Assembly: GCA_014381305.1 (NCBI GenBank)
Contig: JACNLW010000091.1
Coordinates: 1-37,064, forward strand
Origin: Planctomycetota bacterium
GTDB taxonomy: Bacteria; Planctomycetota; Phycisphaerae; Phycisphaerales; SM1A02
DNA: 37,064 nt
Direction: 5' to 3'
In this document: piece by piece, positions 16,701-25,231 of the stretch
How positions within the stretch are numbered: position 1 is the stretch's first letter
Layout of the letters: every line of letters starts with the position of its first letter
Notes under the pieces: model-generated
The model's database searches: none
Told to the model about the DNA's origin: nothing
What the model saw: only the letters and a program-made list of their open reading frames with translations
Program-made: the position numbers and the translations under genes

Positions 16701-17375
16701 ATGACCACGCCATCTCTACAACCAAAATGTGACTCTGCTCCTCCTGAAACTAATAAGAGAGAGGGAAGCAATGATTTTGAGAGTTCTGAAGTCTCAATCG
16801 AGGTCATTCAAACGCCACCCGAGAACCTCACATTCTGGGAAAAAACAGAGGCGTTCCTGACTCGTCTGAGCACAAAAAATAACTTTTGGCACCGAGTCTG
16901 TTCTTTAATTTGGCTTCCATTTGCGTTTCGAAGTGGAATCTCAATGCGGAGAATCACCCACGACCGTTTTACTGCCGTTCTTCCTTTTAAACGATCAAAC
17001 CGTAACTTTTACAACGCCATGGCAGGTGCAGCACTGCTCGGAAATAGCGAAGTTGCTGCAGGCATGTTTCTGTTTAAGCATTGCGGAAGTGATTACGCAG
17101 TAGTGTGTAAGAACATGTCATACAGATTTCTTCGCCCTTGTTATGGACCTGCGATTTACAACGTGAAAGATGCCGAAGAAGTGCGAAATCATTTAATTGA
17201 TCAGATGAAAAATGGCAAGGAATTTAATATCGAGTTTACGATGAACGTGACGCAAACATTGCAAAAGCGAGATAAAGAAATTCGCGTTGGACGGTGCATC
17301 ATCACATTCCATTGCACGCCCAAATCAATGGTCCGCCAACGATTCCGTCGTAAAAAACAAGAAGCAACAAAGTGA
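16701..17375 (+). CDS. DUF4442-like hotdog-fold protein
   Basis: The 224-residue product has a polar, probably disordered N-terminus (1-50). A domain follows containing FAFRSGISMRRITHDRFTAVLPFKRSNRNFYNAMAGAALLGNSEVAAGMFLF. The layout of a conserved Asn near the central helix (NRNFYNAMAGAALLGNSE) and a strand-rich second half ending RVGRCIITFHC resembles the DUF4442 / PaaI-like thioesterase fold. No substrate is evident. It overlaps the following membrane-protein gene as GTGA, so the two are translated together. An AGGT stretch before the ATG is a weak ribosome site. Confidence 0.6.
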   Translation: MTTPSLQPKCDSAPPETNKREGSNDFESSEVSIEVIQTPPENLTFWEKTEAFLTRLSTKNNFWHRVCSLIWLPFAFRSGISMRRITHDRFTAVLPFKRSNRNFYNAMAGAALLGNSEVAAGMFLFKHCGSDYAVVCKNMSYRFLRPCYGPAIYNVKDAEEVRNHLIDQMKNGKEFNIEFTMNVTQTLQKRDKEIRVGRCIITFHCTPKSMVRQRFRRKKQEATK

Positions 17376-18460
17376 ACGCACTTAAAACAATCGGCTGGGG
17401 TCTGTACCTTGCGTGCAGTTGGACGTGGTGTATCGGCATGTTCCTTCCTATTGTTTTGATCGATCGATATGGCTGGGCTGGTTTTTATATGTTCGCAGTT
17501 CCAAACATCATTGGATGCACTGCGTTTGGTTATGTACTGCGAACACCAGAAAGATCAAAAGCAATTGTTGAAAAATATCGTGGGGCGCTTTCTAGTTTCG
17601 CTGTCATCACGATTGCATTTCACGCTTTTTTTCTTGCAATAGTTGCACGGTATTTCATTCCTGACATTCCATCGTGGTGGATGGTTGCGCTTCCTGCACT
17701 GGTAGTACTTACAAGCGCTGTCATAAGTGTGTTGCCAAATCGACTCTGGCCAATACTCGCAACTGCTCTGTGGCTTCTCTCTGTAGGCATTGGCTTCTCG
17801 TTTTGGCCCGGCGCGCTTGATCTCGAAGCAACGCAGACACACCCTTGGCAAGAGGTTGTTTGGTTGCTACCAATTACATCATTTGGTTTTTTTCTCTGCC
17901 CATATCTTGACCCAACATTTCACCGAGCGTTGCAATCTTCACCATCCAAACATTCGTTTGGTGTTTTTGGATTAACTTTTGCATTGATGATTGGACTCAC
18001 TTGTTTGTACCGCGATGCATTGGTTGCGGGACTTGCAGTAGTCATTCTAGTTCACATTATTTCGCAAGCAGTATTCACTGTTGGCGTGCACCTTCGGGAA
18101 GGCTGGTTATGCGAAGTAAAAACTCGTAGAGTGTACTTTGCCCTCGGGACTGTTCTTGCGTGTGCAATTGCAATTGCTGTTGCACACCGCGAGCATGAGA
18201 ATATTCAAGCCATGGCAGATGACTACTTACGGTTCTTTGTTTTTTATGGGCTCGTCTTCCCAGGGCTCGTCGCCGCATTTGTCTGGACAAAAAAACGGTT
18301 GACGCCGCTACGCATCGCACTCTTTACGCTCGTCGCCATTGTTTCACTCCCGCTCCTTGAAGCGGGCTACATCGGAGGCAGCGCCTGGCTTTCTGTCTTG
18401 CCCGTCGTTGTTTTCGCGACATGGGCTTTTGCCGATCAATGTAACTCACGGTCAACTTGA
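17372..18460 (+). CDS. Polytopic membrane protein of unknown function (GTG start)
   Basis: The 362-residue product is almost entirely hydrophobic, with roughly ten to twelve predicted membrane helices and short loops. The first helix is in LYLACSWTWCIGMFLPIVLI, and DRYGWAGFYMFAVPNIIGCTAFGYVL and LDPTFHRALQSS are recognisable loops. The combination of GW-F-MF--PN and a DPTFHRAL loop is faintly reminiscent of solute-symporter-like proteins, but I do not assign a family. The start is GTG, overlapping the stop of the hotdog gene. Its stop TGA (18458-18460) lies inside the 16-bp repeat of the convergent junction with secA. Confidence 0.8.
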   Translation: MNALKTIGWGLYLACSWTWCIGMFLPIVLIDRYGWAGFYMFAVPNIIGCTAFGYVLRTPERSKAIVEKYRGALSSFAVITIAFHAFFLAIVARYFIPDIPSWWMVALPALVVLTSAVISVLPNRLWPILATALWLLSVGIGFSFWPGALDLEATQTHPWQEVVWLLPITSFGFFLCPYLDPTFHRALQSSPSKHSFGVFGLTFALMIGLTCLYRDALVAGLAVVILVHIISQAVFTVGVHLREGWLCEVKTRRVYFALGTVLACAIAIAVAHREHENIQAMADDYLRFFVFYGLVFPGLVAAFVWTKKRLTPLRIALFTLVAIVSLPLLEAGYIGGSAWLSVLPVVVFATWAFADQCNSRST

Positions 18461-18491
18461 GAGTTGGTCAACTTAAGAGTTGGTCAATTTA
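18450..18491. repeat. 16-bp tandem repeat spanning both stop codons at the membrane gene / secA junction
   Basis: Seen: GGTCAACTTGAGAGTT (18450-18465), GGTCAACTTAAGAGTT (18466-18481), then a partial GGTCAATTTA (18482-18491). Each copy contains CAACT-4 nt-AGTTG, a small inverted repeat. The plus-gene stop (18458-18460) and the secA stop (18491-18489) are both inside the array, so the 28-bp gap between the genes is entirely repeat. Confidence 0.85.
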
Positions 18492-21400
18492 ACGTCCGCC
18501 ACAGCATTTTTTATACTTCTTGCCACTTCCACAAGGACATGGTTCGTTGCGACCAACGGTCATTGCACCGCCAGAAGCAGGGTCATCTTTTGATGCAGCA
18601 GCTGATGCTGCACGGACAGATTGCTCCGAAGCTTTAAGTTTCGGTCTTTGTTGCGGTTGTTGCGGAGCTTTTGCACTTTCTTTGGGTGGTTCCTGTTTCT
18701 GTTGCGGTTGTTGAGGCATTCGCACTTGCATTTTTGCCTTAAACACCAAATCAGTTACACGGTCTTGTATGTTTCCAAACATCTCGTCAAAGTTACGAGC
18801 ACCTTCACGCTTGAATTCAATCCGTGGGTCAAGTTGACTAAACGATCTGAACCCAATTGATTCACGTACTTGGTCCATTTGATGTAAATGATCTTTCCAT
18901 GCCGCGTCAAAAATTTGCAGAAGAACATTGCGTTCAAGTTGTGCAAGCTCCGCACGCTGCATTTGTTTGATTTTCCTCGTTGCAATCATTAATGGCTCTT
19001 CTTCAACCTGTTCTTTTTCATCATCGGTCAATGCGAAATTCCAATTTGTACGAAGCCAACCATCGATGTCGCCGTCACTTTCATCAACAAGTCGCTGAGC
19101 ACGCCGCTCTATCCGCTCATCATCCCAGCGTAGTGCTTCTTCAAGCAAAAACTTTTTTAACTCCTCTGGACTATTCGACGGTAAGGTTTGTGGTGTCCAA
19201 TCTAGTTCATACTTCAACTTCACCCATTGACAAAACGCTTCGATTGCTTTGGCTGGATCTTGCTGCAACCGCATAGATGTCATGTCAATCATAAAATCGA
19301 CAGGGTATATTTGTTCTCGCGTACGGTATGCATCTAGGGCACGATCCATGATAAGTTCAACCGCTTCCTCTGGCTCGATGTCAACAAGATCAGCCGCTTC
19401 AAACGGGATTTCAAACTTTGCTTTTACCCACGTTGCCAATTCTTGTTGGGCATGTTGTTCAACAAGGTAGATGTCCAACGGAGATAAATCGGTGGCATGA
19501 ATCTTTGCAGCTGCAGATTCTTCAATTCTCTCAACTATTTCTTCACGGCTAAGTTCTGTTGCTTCAGCAATCGAGAGATCACTGTCCCATGCAACCGACG
19601 CCCAGTCAACGGCGCCTTTGTAATCCCACGTTGTTTCATCTCGTTCAGCAATTTTGCCTTCACCAAGATCAATGGTGTCAGGCAAATATTCACCAATCGT
19701 CACGCGTATGATTTCCGCTGATTCGCCAAGGGCATCGCGGATTATTAATTTATGTAAATCCTCACGATCCTTGCCAATCATCCGTTCGGCATCGATCGTT
19801 ACAGAGAGATTTTCTCTCAACCATTCCTCAATACAGTTCGCTGAATAAGAGATGTCTAGATAATTAAACACTGAATCTTCAACTGCTTGTTCGATATATT
19901 CAAAAATCAACTCTCGTATTTCAATTCCTTCCAACACACGTTGACGTAAATCATAAAAGACATGGCGTTGATGGTCCATCACCTCGTCATATTCGAGAAT
20001 ATTTTTACGAACAAGGAAATTTCGTTCTTCAACTTTGCGTTGGGCCTTTGTAATTGCTTTTGTGAGCATGTTGTGCTCAATCGCAACACCTTCCTTCATT
20101 CCCATTTTGCTCAAGAGTTGAAGCGTGCGAGGACCTGCAAACATTTTCATCAGATCATCTTCAAGACTTAAGAAAAATCGTGTTGAGCCGTTGTCACCTT
20201 GACGTCCAGAACGGCCACGAAGCTGATTATCAATACGCCGAGCTTCATGCCGTTCAGTTGCAACAACATGTAAGCCGCCCATGTCTTCAATATTTTTGTA
20301 GAACCGAAGACTGTGCAACATGCACGCGCCGCTTCGATCAAGATCCTCGATCATCTTCTTTTCACTTGTAGATGATGCTTTATCGCCATCAACCCACCAG
20401 CAATAAGTGCTCCACCAATGCGATAGTAATCGTTTGTAAACATCTGCATCGTCCATTGCTTCTACATCTGTTTTTTTCAAACCAAGTTCTTTGGGTGCGA
20501 CATGTCGCCAAATTTTCTTTACGACTTCTTCTTCTCCAATATCAGCAGAAACATCTCGTGGACAAAGATCGCGGCGTTTCCAATGTTCGATCAAATCTTC
20601 TGGTGACAGAGGACTTAATTTAATGTCCGTACCCCGACCAGCCATATTGGTTGCAACCGTTACAGCACCAAGGTTGCCTGCAAATTTAATAATTTCAGAT
20701 TCACGTTCATGCTGTTCAGCGTTGAGTACTTCATGTGGAACTTTAAAACGCCTTGTCAAAATATCACTCAACTCTTTTGATTTTTCAACACTTGTCGTGC
20801 CAACCAAGGTCGGTCTGCCAACGTCATGCATAGCGTGAATTTCATTCACTGCTGCGTTTACCTTGTCTTTTTCTGATGTAAATACCAAGTCGTTGTGATC
20901 TATTCGTGTGATCGGAACGTTCGTTGGGATCACAATAACATCAAGTGAGTAAATTTCATAAAACTCAGTTGCTTCAGTGTCCGCTGTTCCCGTCATGCCA
21001 GCGAGTTTGTCGTACAACTTAAAGAAGTTTTGAATTGTAATCGTAGCCATGGTTTGCGTCTCTTGCTTGATCGGAACGCCTTCCTTCGATTCAATCGCTT
21101 GGTGCAATCCATCTGACCACTGTCGACCAACCATTTTACGACCGGTGTTTTGATCAATAATGACAATCGTTTGCTCGCCTTTGTCATCTGGCGCAACAAT
21201 GTAATCACCGTCGCGTTTATACACTGCATGCGCACGAATGGATTGTTCCAAAAGGTGCGGCACGTCCATATTTTGCCCTACGTAGAAAGAACCGATTCCA
21301 GCTTCGTTTTGTGCTTCAGCGATGCCTTCGTGCGTGAGTGTTGCTCGTTTTTTATCAAGTTCTAATTCGTAAAACTGTGTGTATGCATCCCGATTCGATT

Positions 21401-22556
21401 CAAGTTCGGGGAGCATGCCTTTTGCTGCATCCATTTTTTGCTTCATCGCTGGAATCGTAGACTTGTCCATTGCATTTCGAATGTCGCCCTCAAGTCCACT
21501 AATCGTGACAAGACACGTTTGCACTGCTTGTTCTGCATCATCCCACGGCTTTTGCTTTGTCATTAAATGTCTTGCCAAACGATCTGCAAGGTCGTACCTT
21601 GGCTGTTCGTTGTGTGCTTGCCCAGAAATAATCAACGGAGTTCTCGCTTCATCGATCAAAGTTGAGTCAACTTCGTCAACAATTGCTATTTGCCGATGTT
21701 TTTGCACTTGCTCAGCAGTCGACATCTTCATGTTATCCCGAAGATAGTCAAATCCAAACTCCGCAGTTGTGCCATAGAGAACATCGCATTGGTATGCAAC
21801 TTGTTTCAGTTGCGGAGGCTGCATGTGATGCGGGTGAATCGCACCAACTGTTAACCCCAACATGCGGAAAAATGGAAACGTCCAGTCACGGTCACGTTGC
21901 ACAAGATAATCATTCACCGTGACAACGTGCACTTGTTTCCCGACAAGCGCTGCGAGGTAGCAAGCGAGTGGCGCAACAATCGTTTTGCCTTCGCCTGTTT
22001 TCATTTCTGCAATACGACCTTCATAAAGAACTACGGCCCCAATCAACTGCACATCAAATGGACGAGCGCGAAACGGAGGTTTCGATTTTGGATACACTTT
22101 TCGCACTGCTGCATAAAGTTCGTGTGGAATATCGACAAATTTCCATGATGGGACTGGCTCACTAGAACCTAAAAACTCCCCAGTGGGTGGATGCGATTCC
22201 GTTGCATCCATTTTCGCTTTGGTTTCTTCATAGAGTTTTCTTGCTCCATCATCAAGAAGCGATGGATCGAACTCGTGGATTGGATCAAAAATATTTCGAA
22301 TACCAACTGCTCTGTCCATTGATTCTCTTGCAACAGCAAATGCTTCTGGAATCAAATCTGTTTCAGTTTCTTTTCCGTTTGCGATTCGATCACGAAATGC
22401 ATCTGTTTTTGCGCGTAATTCTTGGTCTGTAAGCACTACTGTTTCGGATTCAAGCGCTGAAACTTGATCCACTAATTTCATGTATCGTTTGACAAGCCTG
22501 TCATTACGGCTGCCAAAGAGTTTACGACCGATTGTGCCTACTACGGGAACGCCCAT
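18489..22556 (-). CDS. secA: Preprotein translocase ATPase SecA, greatly enlarged
   Basis: SecA drives secretory proteins through SecYEG. Numbering from the GTG at 22568 (1359 residues): Walker A MKTGEGKT 189-196, Walker B VDEVDS 297-302, preprotein/IRA1 signatures (GRQWSDGLHQAIESKEG 481-497), TGTADTE 526-532, AGRGTDIK 643-650, RRIDNQLRGRSGRQGD 777-792, and the zinc-binding tail CPCGSGKKYKKCC 1344-1356. I prefer the ATG at 22556 (1355 residues), which has GTGAGG 6 nt upstream. E. coli SecA has about 900 residues. The extra length is in three places: a coiled-coil-like stretch at about 340-408, about 113 residues between AGRGTDIK and GGLHVVATERHE, and a helical region of about 230 extra residues between the EYDEV segment (859) and WKDHLHQMD (1224-1232). 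Confidence 0.97.
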   Translation of the reverse strand: MGVPVVGTIGRKLFGSRNDRLVKRYMKLVDQVSALESETVVLTDQELRAKTDAFRDRIANGKETETDLIPEAFAVARESMDRAVGIRNIFDPIHEFDPSLLDDGARKLYEETKAKMDATESHPPTGEFLGSSEPVPSWKFVDIPHELYAAVRKVYPKSKPPFRARPFDVQLIGAVVLYEGRIAEMKTGEGKTIVAPLACYLAALVGKQVHVVTVNDYLVQRDRDWTFPFFRMLGLTVGAIHPHHMQPPQLKQVAYQCDVLYGTTAEFGFDYLRDNMKMSTAEQVQKHRQIAIVDEVDSTLIDEARTPLIISGQAHNEQPRYDLADRLARHLMTKQKPWDDAEQAVQTCLVTISGLEGDIRNAMDKSTIPAMKQKMDAAKGMLPELESNRDAYTQFYELELDKKRATLTHEGIAEAQNEAGIGSFYVGQNMDVPHLLEQSIRAHAVYKRDGDYIVAPDDKGEQTIVIIDQNTGRKMVGRQWSDGLHQAIESKEGVPIKQETQTMATITIQNFFKLYDKLAGMTGTADTEATEFYEIYSLDVIVIPTNVPITRIDHNDLVFTSEKDKVNAAVNEIHAMHDVGRPTLVGTTSVEKSKELSDILTRRFKVPHEVLNAEQHERESEIIKFAGNLGAVTVATNMAGRGTDIKLSPLSPEDLIEHWKRRDLCPRDVSADIGEEEVVKKIWRHVAPKELGLKKTDVEAMDDADVYKRLLSHWWSTYCWWVDGDKASSTSEKKMIEDLDRSGACMLHSLRFYKNIEDMGGLHVVATERHEARRIDNQLRGRSGRQGDNGSTRFFLSLEDDLMKMFAGPRTLQLLSKMGMKEGVAIEHNMLTKAITKAQRKVEERNFLVRKNILEYDEVMDHQRHVFYDLRQRVLEGIEIRELIFEYIEQAVEDSVFNYLDISYSANCIEEWLRENLSVTIDAERMIGKDREDLHKLIIRDALGESAEIIRVTIGEYLPDTIDLGEGKIAERDETTWDYKGAVDWASVAWDSDLSIAEATELSREEIVERIEESAAAKIHATDLSPLDIYLVEQHAQQELATWVKAKFEIPFEAADLVDIEPEEAVELIMDRALDAYRTREQIYPVDFMIDMTSMRLQQDPAKAIEAFCQWVKLKYELDWTPQTLPSNSPEELKKFLLEEALRWDDERIERRAQRLVDESDGDIDGWLRTNWNFALTDDEKEQVEEEPLMIATRKIKQMQRAELAQLERNVLLQIFDAAWKDHLHQMDQVRESIGFRSFSQLDPRIEFKREGARNFDEMFGNIQDRVTDLVFKAKMQVRMPQQPQQKQEPPKESAKAPQQPQQRPKLKASEQSVRAASAAASKDDPASGGAMTVGRNEPCPCGSGKKYKKCCGGR

Positions 22557-22637
22557 GCGTGACCTCACTTTTTATCTAAATTGAATGTTATAAATGGAAA
22601 CTTGCGATCTCATTGATTGATCGCCACAGAACAAAAT

Positions 22638-22907
22638 CTATCGGACCGATGGGGGCGGAAGATTTTGTAGTTCCATATTGAGCCCCGAAAGAATTGGGTT
22701 TTTATGCGTTACAAAAGAAGGAACCGTATTCCTATTCTGTGTTTGAAAGTCAAATGGCTCCAACTCATAGGCAATGTGCGAAGTTGTACCGCCAACCACG
22801 ACACTCAGAACGGTCTGCGAGGAAGCAGGCATCGCCATCGCTGTTGCGCCAAGGCAGCAAAAAACTACCAAGAGCATCGCGAGTCGATTTGTACGGTCAT
22901 TTCGCAT
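22638..22907 (-). CDS. Small secreted protein of unknown function
   Basis: The 89-residue product starts at 22907 and has a clear signal peptide: a charged MRNDRTNRL, a hydrophobic core AMLLVVFCCLGATAMA, and likely cleavage near AMA-MPASS. The mature part of about 60 residues (VLSVVVGGTTSHIAYELEPF through to the PPPS end) resembles nothing I recognise. Support for it being real is the signal peptide and a strong TATAAT promoter placed 6 nt before the ATG. The frame is open further upstream to 22952, but that would run through the promoter. It lies 81 bp upstream of secA on the same strand. Confidence 0.6.
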   Translation of the reverse strand: MRNDRTNRLAMLLVVFCCLGATAMAMPASSQTVLSVVVGGTTSHIAYELEPFDFQTQNRNTVPSFVTHKNPILSGLNMELQNLPPPSVR

Positions 22908-22913
22908 TCGTAG

Positions 22914-22941
22914 ATTATACCCTGCTTTTCGATTTTTCCAA
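22914..22941 (-). promoter_or_regulatory. Promoter of the small secreted-protein gene
   Basis: On the minus strand, TTGGAA (22941-22936) and TATAAT (22919-22914) are separated by 16 bp. Transcription would begin at about 22907, exactly at the ATG, which suggests a leaderless message. It could also serve secA downstream. Confidence 0.6.
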
Positions 22942-22962
22942 ATGCAGCTCATATTTTGGACT

Positions 22963-22977
22963 TGACCCCTTGGGTCA
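22963..22977. promoter_or_regulatory. Palindrome TGACCC-CTT-GGGTCA upstream of the P-type ATPase gene
   Basis: A perfect 6-bp inverted repeat with a 3-nt centre lies in the 104-bp divergent region. Its centre (22970) is 42 bp before 23012, the predicted transcription start of the ATPase gene. That is the usual place for an activator that substitutes for a poor -35 box. It also has the TTGACC...GGTCA look of the convergent-junction repeats. Both readings are inference. Confidence 0.45.
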
Positions 22978-22999
22978 GGTGCAGTGCAAATTTTCTAGA

Positions 23000-23005
23000 T
23001 ATGAT
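23000..23005 (+). promoter_or_regulatory. -10 box of the P-type ATPase gene
   Basis: TATGAT ends 6 nt before the GTG at 23012, and no good -35 hexamer lies 16-18 bp upstream. The geometry fits a leaderless, activator-dependent transcript. Confidence 0.4.
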
Positions 23006-23011
23006 GCCTGT

Positions 23012-25168
23012 GTGGATCAAATTGACCTCAAAATTACTGAAATGAATTGTGCCGCGTGCAGTTCTAGCGTGGAAAAAGCCCTTTCGTCTGTCGATGGAGT
23101 TGAATCAGTGACAGTAGCATTTGCAACTGGTAGAGGAACCGTCACAGGAACACATCTTGATGGTGAAGCACTCGCTCAAGTCGCAACTGCCGCGGGCTAT
23201 CCAACCACTGTCGAAGATGCGGGTATTGATCCTGCCAAAATGGCGACAGAAATTGAGCAACGTCAAAAGAAGAACGCGTCTGCTTGGAAACGCCGCGCGA
23301 TTCTTGGAGTCGCTATTTGGGCGCCTTTTGAAGCATTGCATTGGAGCGCGGGAGCGCTTGGCATAGAAGGTCCATGGATTCCGTGGGTTATGTTTGCAGC
23401 ATCAACCGTTTCGATGATTCTTGTTGGCAGTGGTTTTTTTACTTCTGCGTTTGCAGCTGCTAAAAGATTTCAAACAAACATGGATACGCTCATTTCCATC
23501 GGCGCGTCGTCTGCGTATTTCTTTTCGCTGTTTGTTTTCATCGCAAAGAACTACGGGTATGAAACTGGTCATCCAATGTACTTCATGGAAGCGGCCGCCT
23601 TACTCGCCATCATTAGTATTGGGCACTGGCTTGAAGCAACTTCGTCAGCGAAAGCCGGTTCAGCCATTCGCGAGTTGTTGCGGATGCAGCCAGATGTTGC
23701 TGAGTTAGTGCACGAAGACGGTTCGACAACCGATCTCCCAACTGGAGAAGTGGAAGAGGGTATGCGATTACTCGTACGTCCGGGAAGTCGGATTCCTGTT
23801 GATGGCAGTGTTGTCGAAGGTGTAAGCGAAGTCGATGAATCAATCGTCACCGGCGAGCCGCTTCCAATTGCAAAAACAATCGGCGACATTCTCATCGCTG
23901 GATCGATGAACACATCAGGACAACTCATTCTTGAAACAAATGTTGATGGGCGCCATACAACTGTGTCTCGAATTGCACAACTTGTCACGAACGCTCAATC
24001 AAGTAAAGCGGGAATGCAACGACTTGCTGACAAGGTTGCTGGCATTTTCGTACCCATCGTCCTTGCAATCGCCGCCTTAACCGTCACATGCTGGATAATT
24101 GCCGGTGATACTGAAACAGGAATTGTTTCTGCAGTCACTATTTTAGTCATTTCATGTCCGTGTGCGCTTGGTCTCGCAACACCAATGGCGGTTATGGTCG
24201 CAGCGGGAGAATCAAGTTTGCGTGGCATCTTAGTAAAAGATGCTGGATCACTTGAACTCGCTGGCAAAACCGTCACTTGTATTTTTGATAAAACCGGTAC
24301 ACTCACACTTGGCAAACCAATTGTTGAACAAGTTGCTCCCGAAAATGATTACAGTGAACTTGAACTTATCCGGCTTGCAGCTTCAGTCGAAACGCCGAGC
24401 GAACACCCGATTGCGACTGCTATTGTCAATGAAGCAAACAAACGAAACATAGAAGTTCCAACAGTCACAAACTTCTTCGCAACACCCGGCAGCGGAGTCT
24501 CTGGAGAGGTTGACGGAAGAAAGGTTGCTGTTCTCAGGGACGATGCTGCAACTTGCCGCGTTGAAGTAAATGGCACAGTTGTTGGTCGTATTTCTGTTAC
24601 CGATGAAATCCGCCAAGATGCCAAAGATACAATTGCAAGGTTACATACACTAGGTGTTGCAGTTCACATGCTCTCTGGAGATCGAACTGAAAACGCAATC
24701 GCCGTTGCAAAAGAAGTTGGTATCAACCAAGAACATGTCCACGCTGAAGCGTCGCCAAGTGAGAAAACTGAAATTGTTGCAAGCCTTCCACGACCTTCGA
24801 TGATGGTGGGCGATGGTATCAATGATGCTGCTGCCCTTGCTGCTTCCGATGTTGGTGTTGCGATCGCTTCGGGTACAAATGTCGCAATGGAATCCGCTTC
24901 AATTATCATTCCATCCGACTCTATTGAAGCAACCGCTGAAGCAGTTTCAATAGCCAGAGATACGCTCAAAACAATAAAACAAAATCTTGTTTTTGCCTTT
25001 ATGTATAACGTTGCAGCTATACCACTTGCAGCATTTGGAGTTCTCGGACCCCACGGTCCCCTGATTGCGGCCGCTGCAATGGGCTTCAGCGACATTACTG
25101 TTATTGGAAATGCAATTTTACTCAAACGAAAACTACGCCGGCGTCGTATCAACGAAATTATGCAATAG
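23012..25168 (+). CDS. Heavy-metal (probably copper) P1B-type ATPase
   Basis: This is an inner-membrane pump that exports Cu(I) or a similar metal using ATP. The 718-residue product has an N-terminal metal-binding HMA domain (MNCAAC, 11-16) and membrane helices from about 95. The actuator TGEP is at 280-283, the transmembrane CPC at 382-384, and the phosphorylation site DKTGT at 426-430. SEHP is at 463-466, GDGIND at 600-605, and the last helices carry YN (665-666) and MGFSD (690-694). CPC with YN and MxxS points to the copper subgroup, although CopA normally has MxxSS. The open frame extends to 22694, but the HMA domain begins just after the GTG at 23012, so I start there; starting at the next Met would cut its first strand. 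No regulator gene is adjacent. Confidence 0.93.
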   Translation: MDQIDLKITEMNCAACSSSVEKALSSVDGVESVTVAFATGRGTVTGTHLDGEALAQVATAAGYPTTVEDAGIDPAKMATEIEQRQKKNASAWKRRAILGVAIWAPFEALHWSAGALGIEGPWIPWVMFAASTVSMILVGSGFFTSAFAAAKRFQTNMDTLISIGASSAYFFSLFVFIAKNYGYETGHPMYFMEAAALLAIISIGHWLEATSSAKAGSAIRELLRMQPDVAELVHEDGSTTDLPTGEVEEGMRLLVRPGSRIPVDGSVVEGVSEVDESIVTGEPLPIAKTIGDILIAGSMNTSGQLILETNVDGRHTTVSRIAQLVTNAQSSKAGMQRLADKVAGIFVPIVLAIAALTVTCWIIAGDTETGIVSAVTILVISCPCALGLATPMAVMVAAGESSLRGILVKDAGSLELAGKTVTCIFDKTGTLTLGKPIVEQVAPENDYSELELIRLAASVETPSEHPIATAIVNEANKRNIEVPTVTNFFATPGSGVSGEVDGRKVAVLRDDAATCRVEVNGTVVGRISVTDEIRQDAKDTIARLHTLGVAVHMLSGDRTENAIAVAKEVGINQEHVHAEASPSEKTEIVASLPRPSMMVGDGINDAAALAASDVGVAIASGTNVAMESASIIIPSDSIEATAEAVSIARDTLKTIKQNLVFAFMYNVAAIPLAAFGVLGPHGPLIAAAAMGFSDITVIGNAILLKRKLRRRRINEIMQ

Positions 25169-25231
25169 TACCTGCAGCAATACCGTTGAACTGAGTACAA
25201 AAATCCTCAACTACCCATATGGAGTCTTTTT

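Noticed and set aside
22694-23011. Long N-terminal extension of the P-type ATPase
   Set aside because: The extra 106 codons run antisense to the small secreted-protein gene and its promoter and resemble no ATPase domain; the HMA domain starts right after 23012.
25169-25231. Terminator between the P-type ATPase and DUF1800 genes
   Set aside because: No GC stem followed by T residues is visible in the 63-bp gap.
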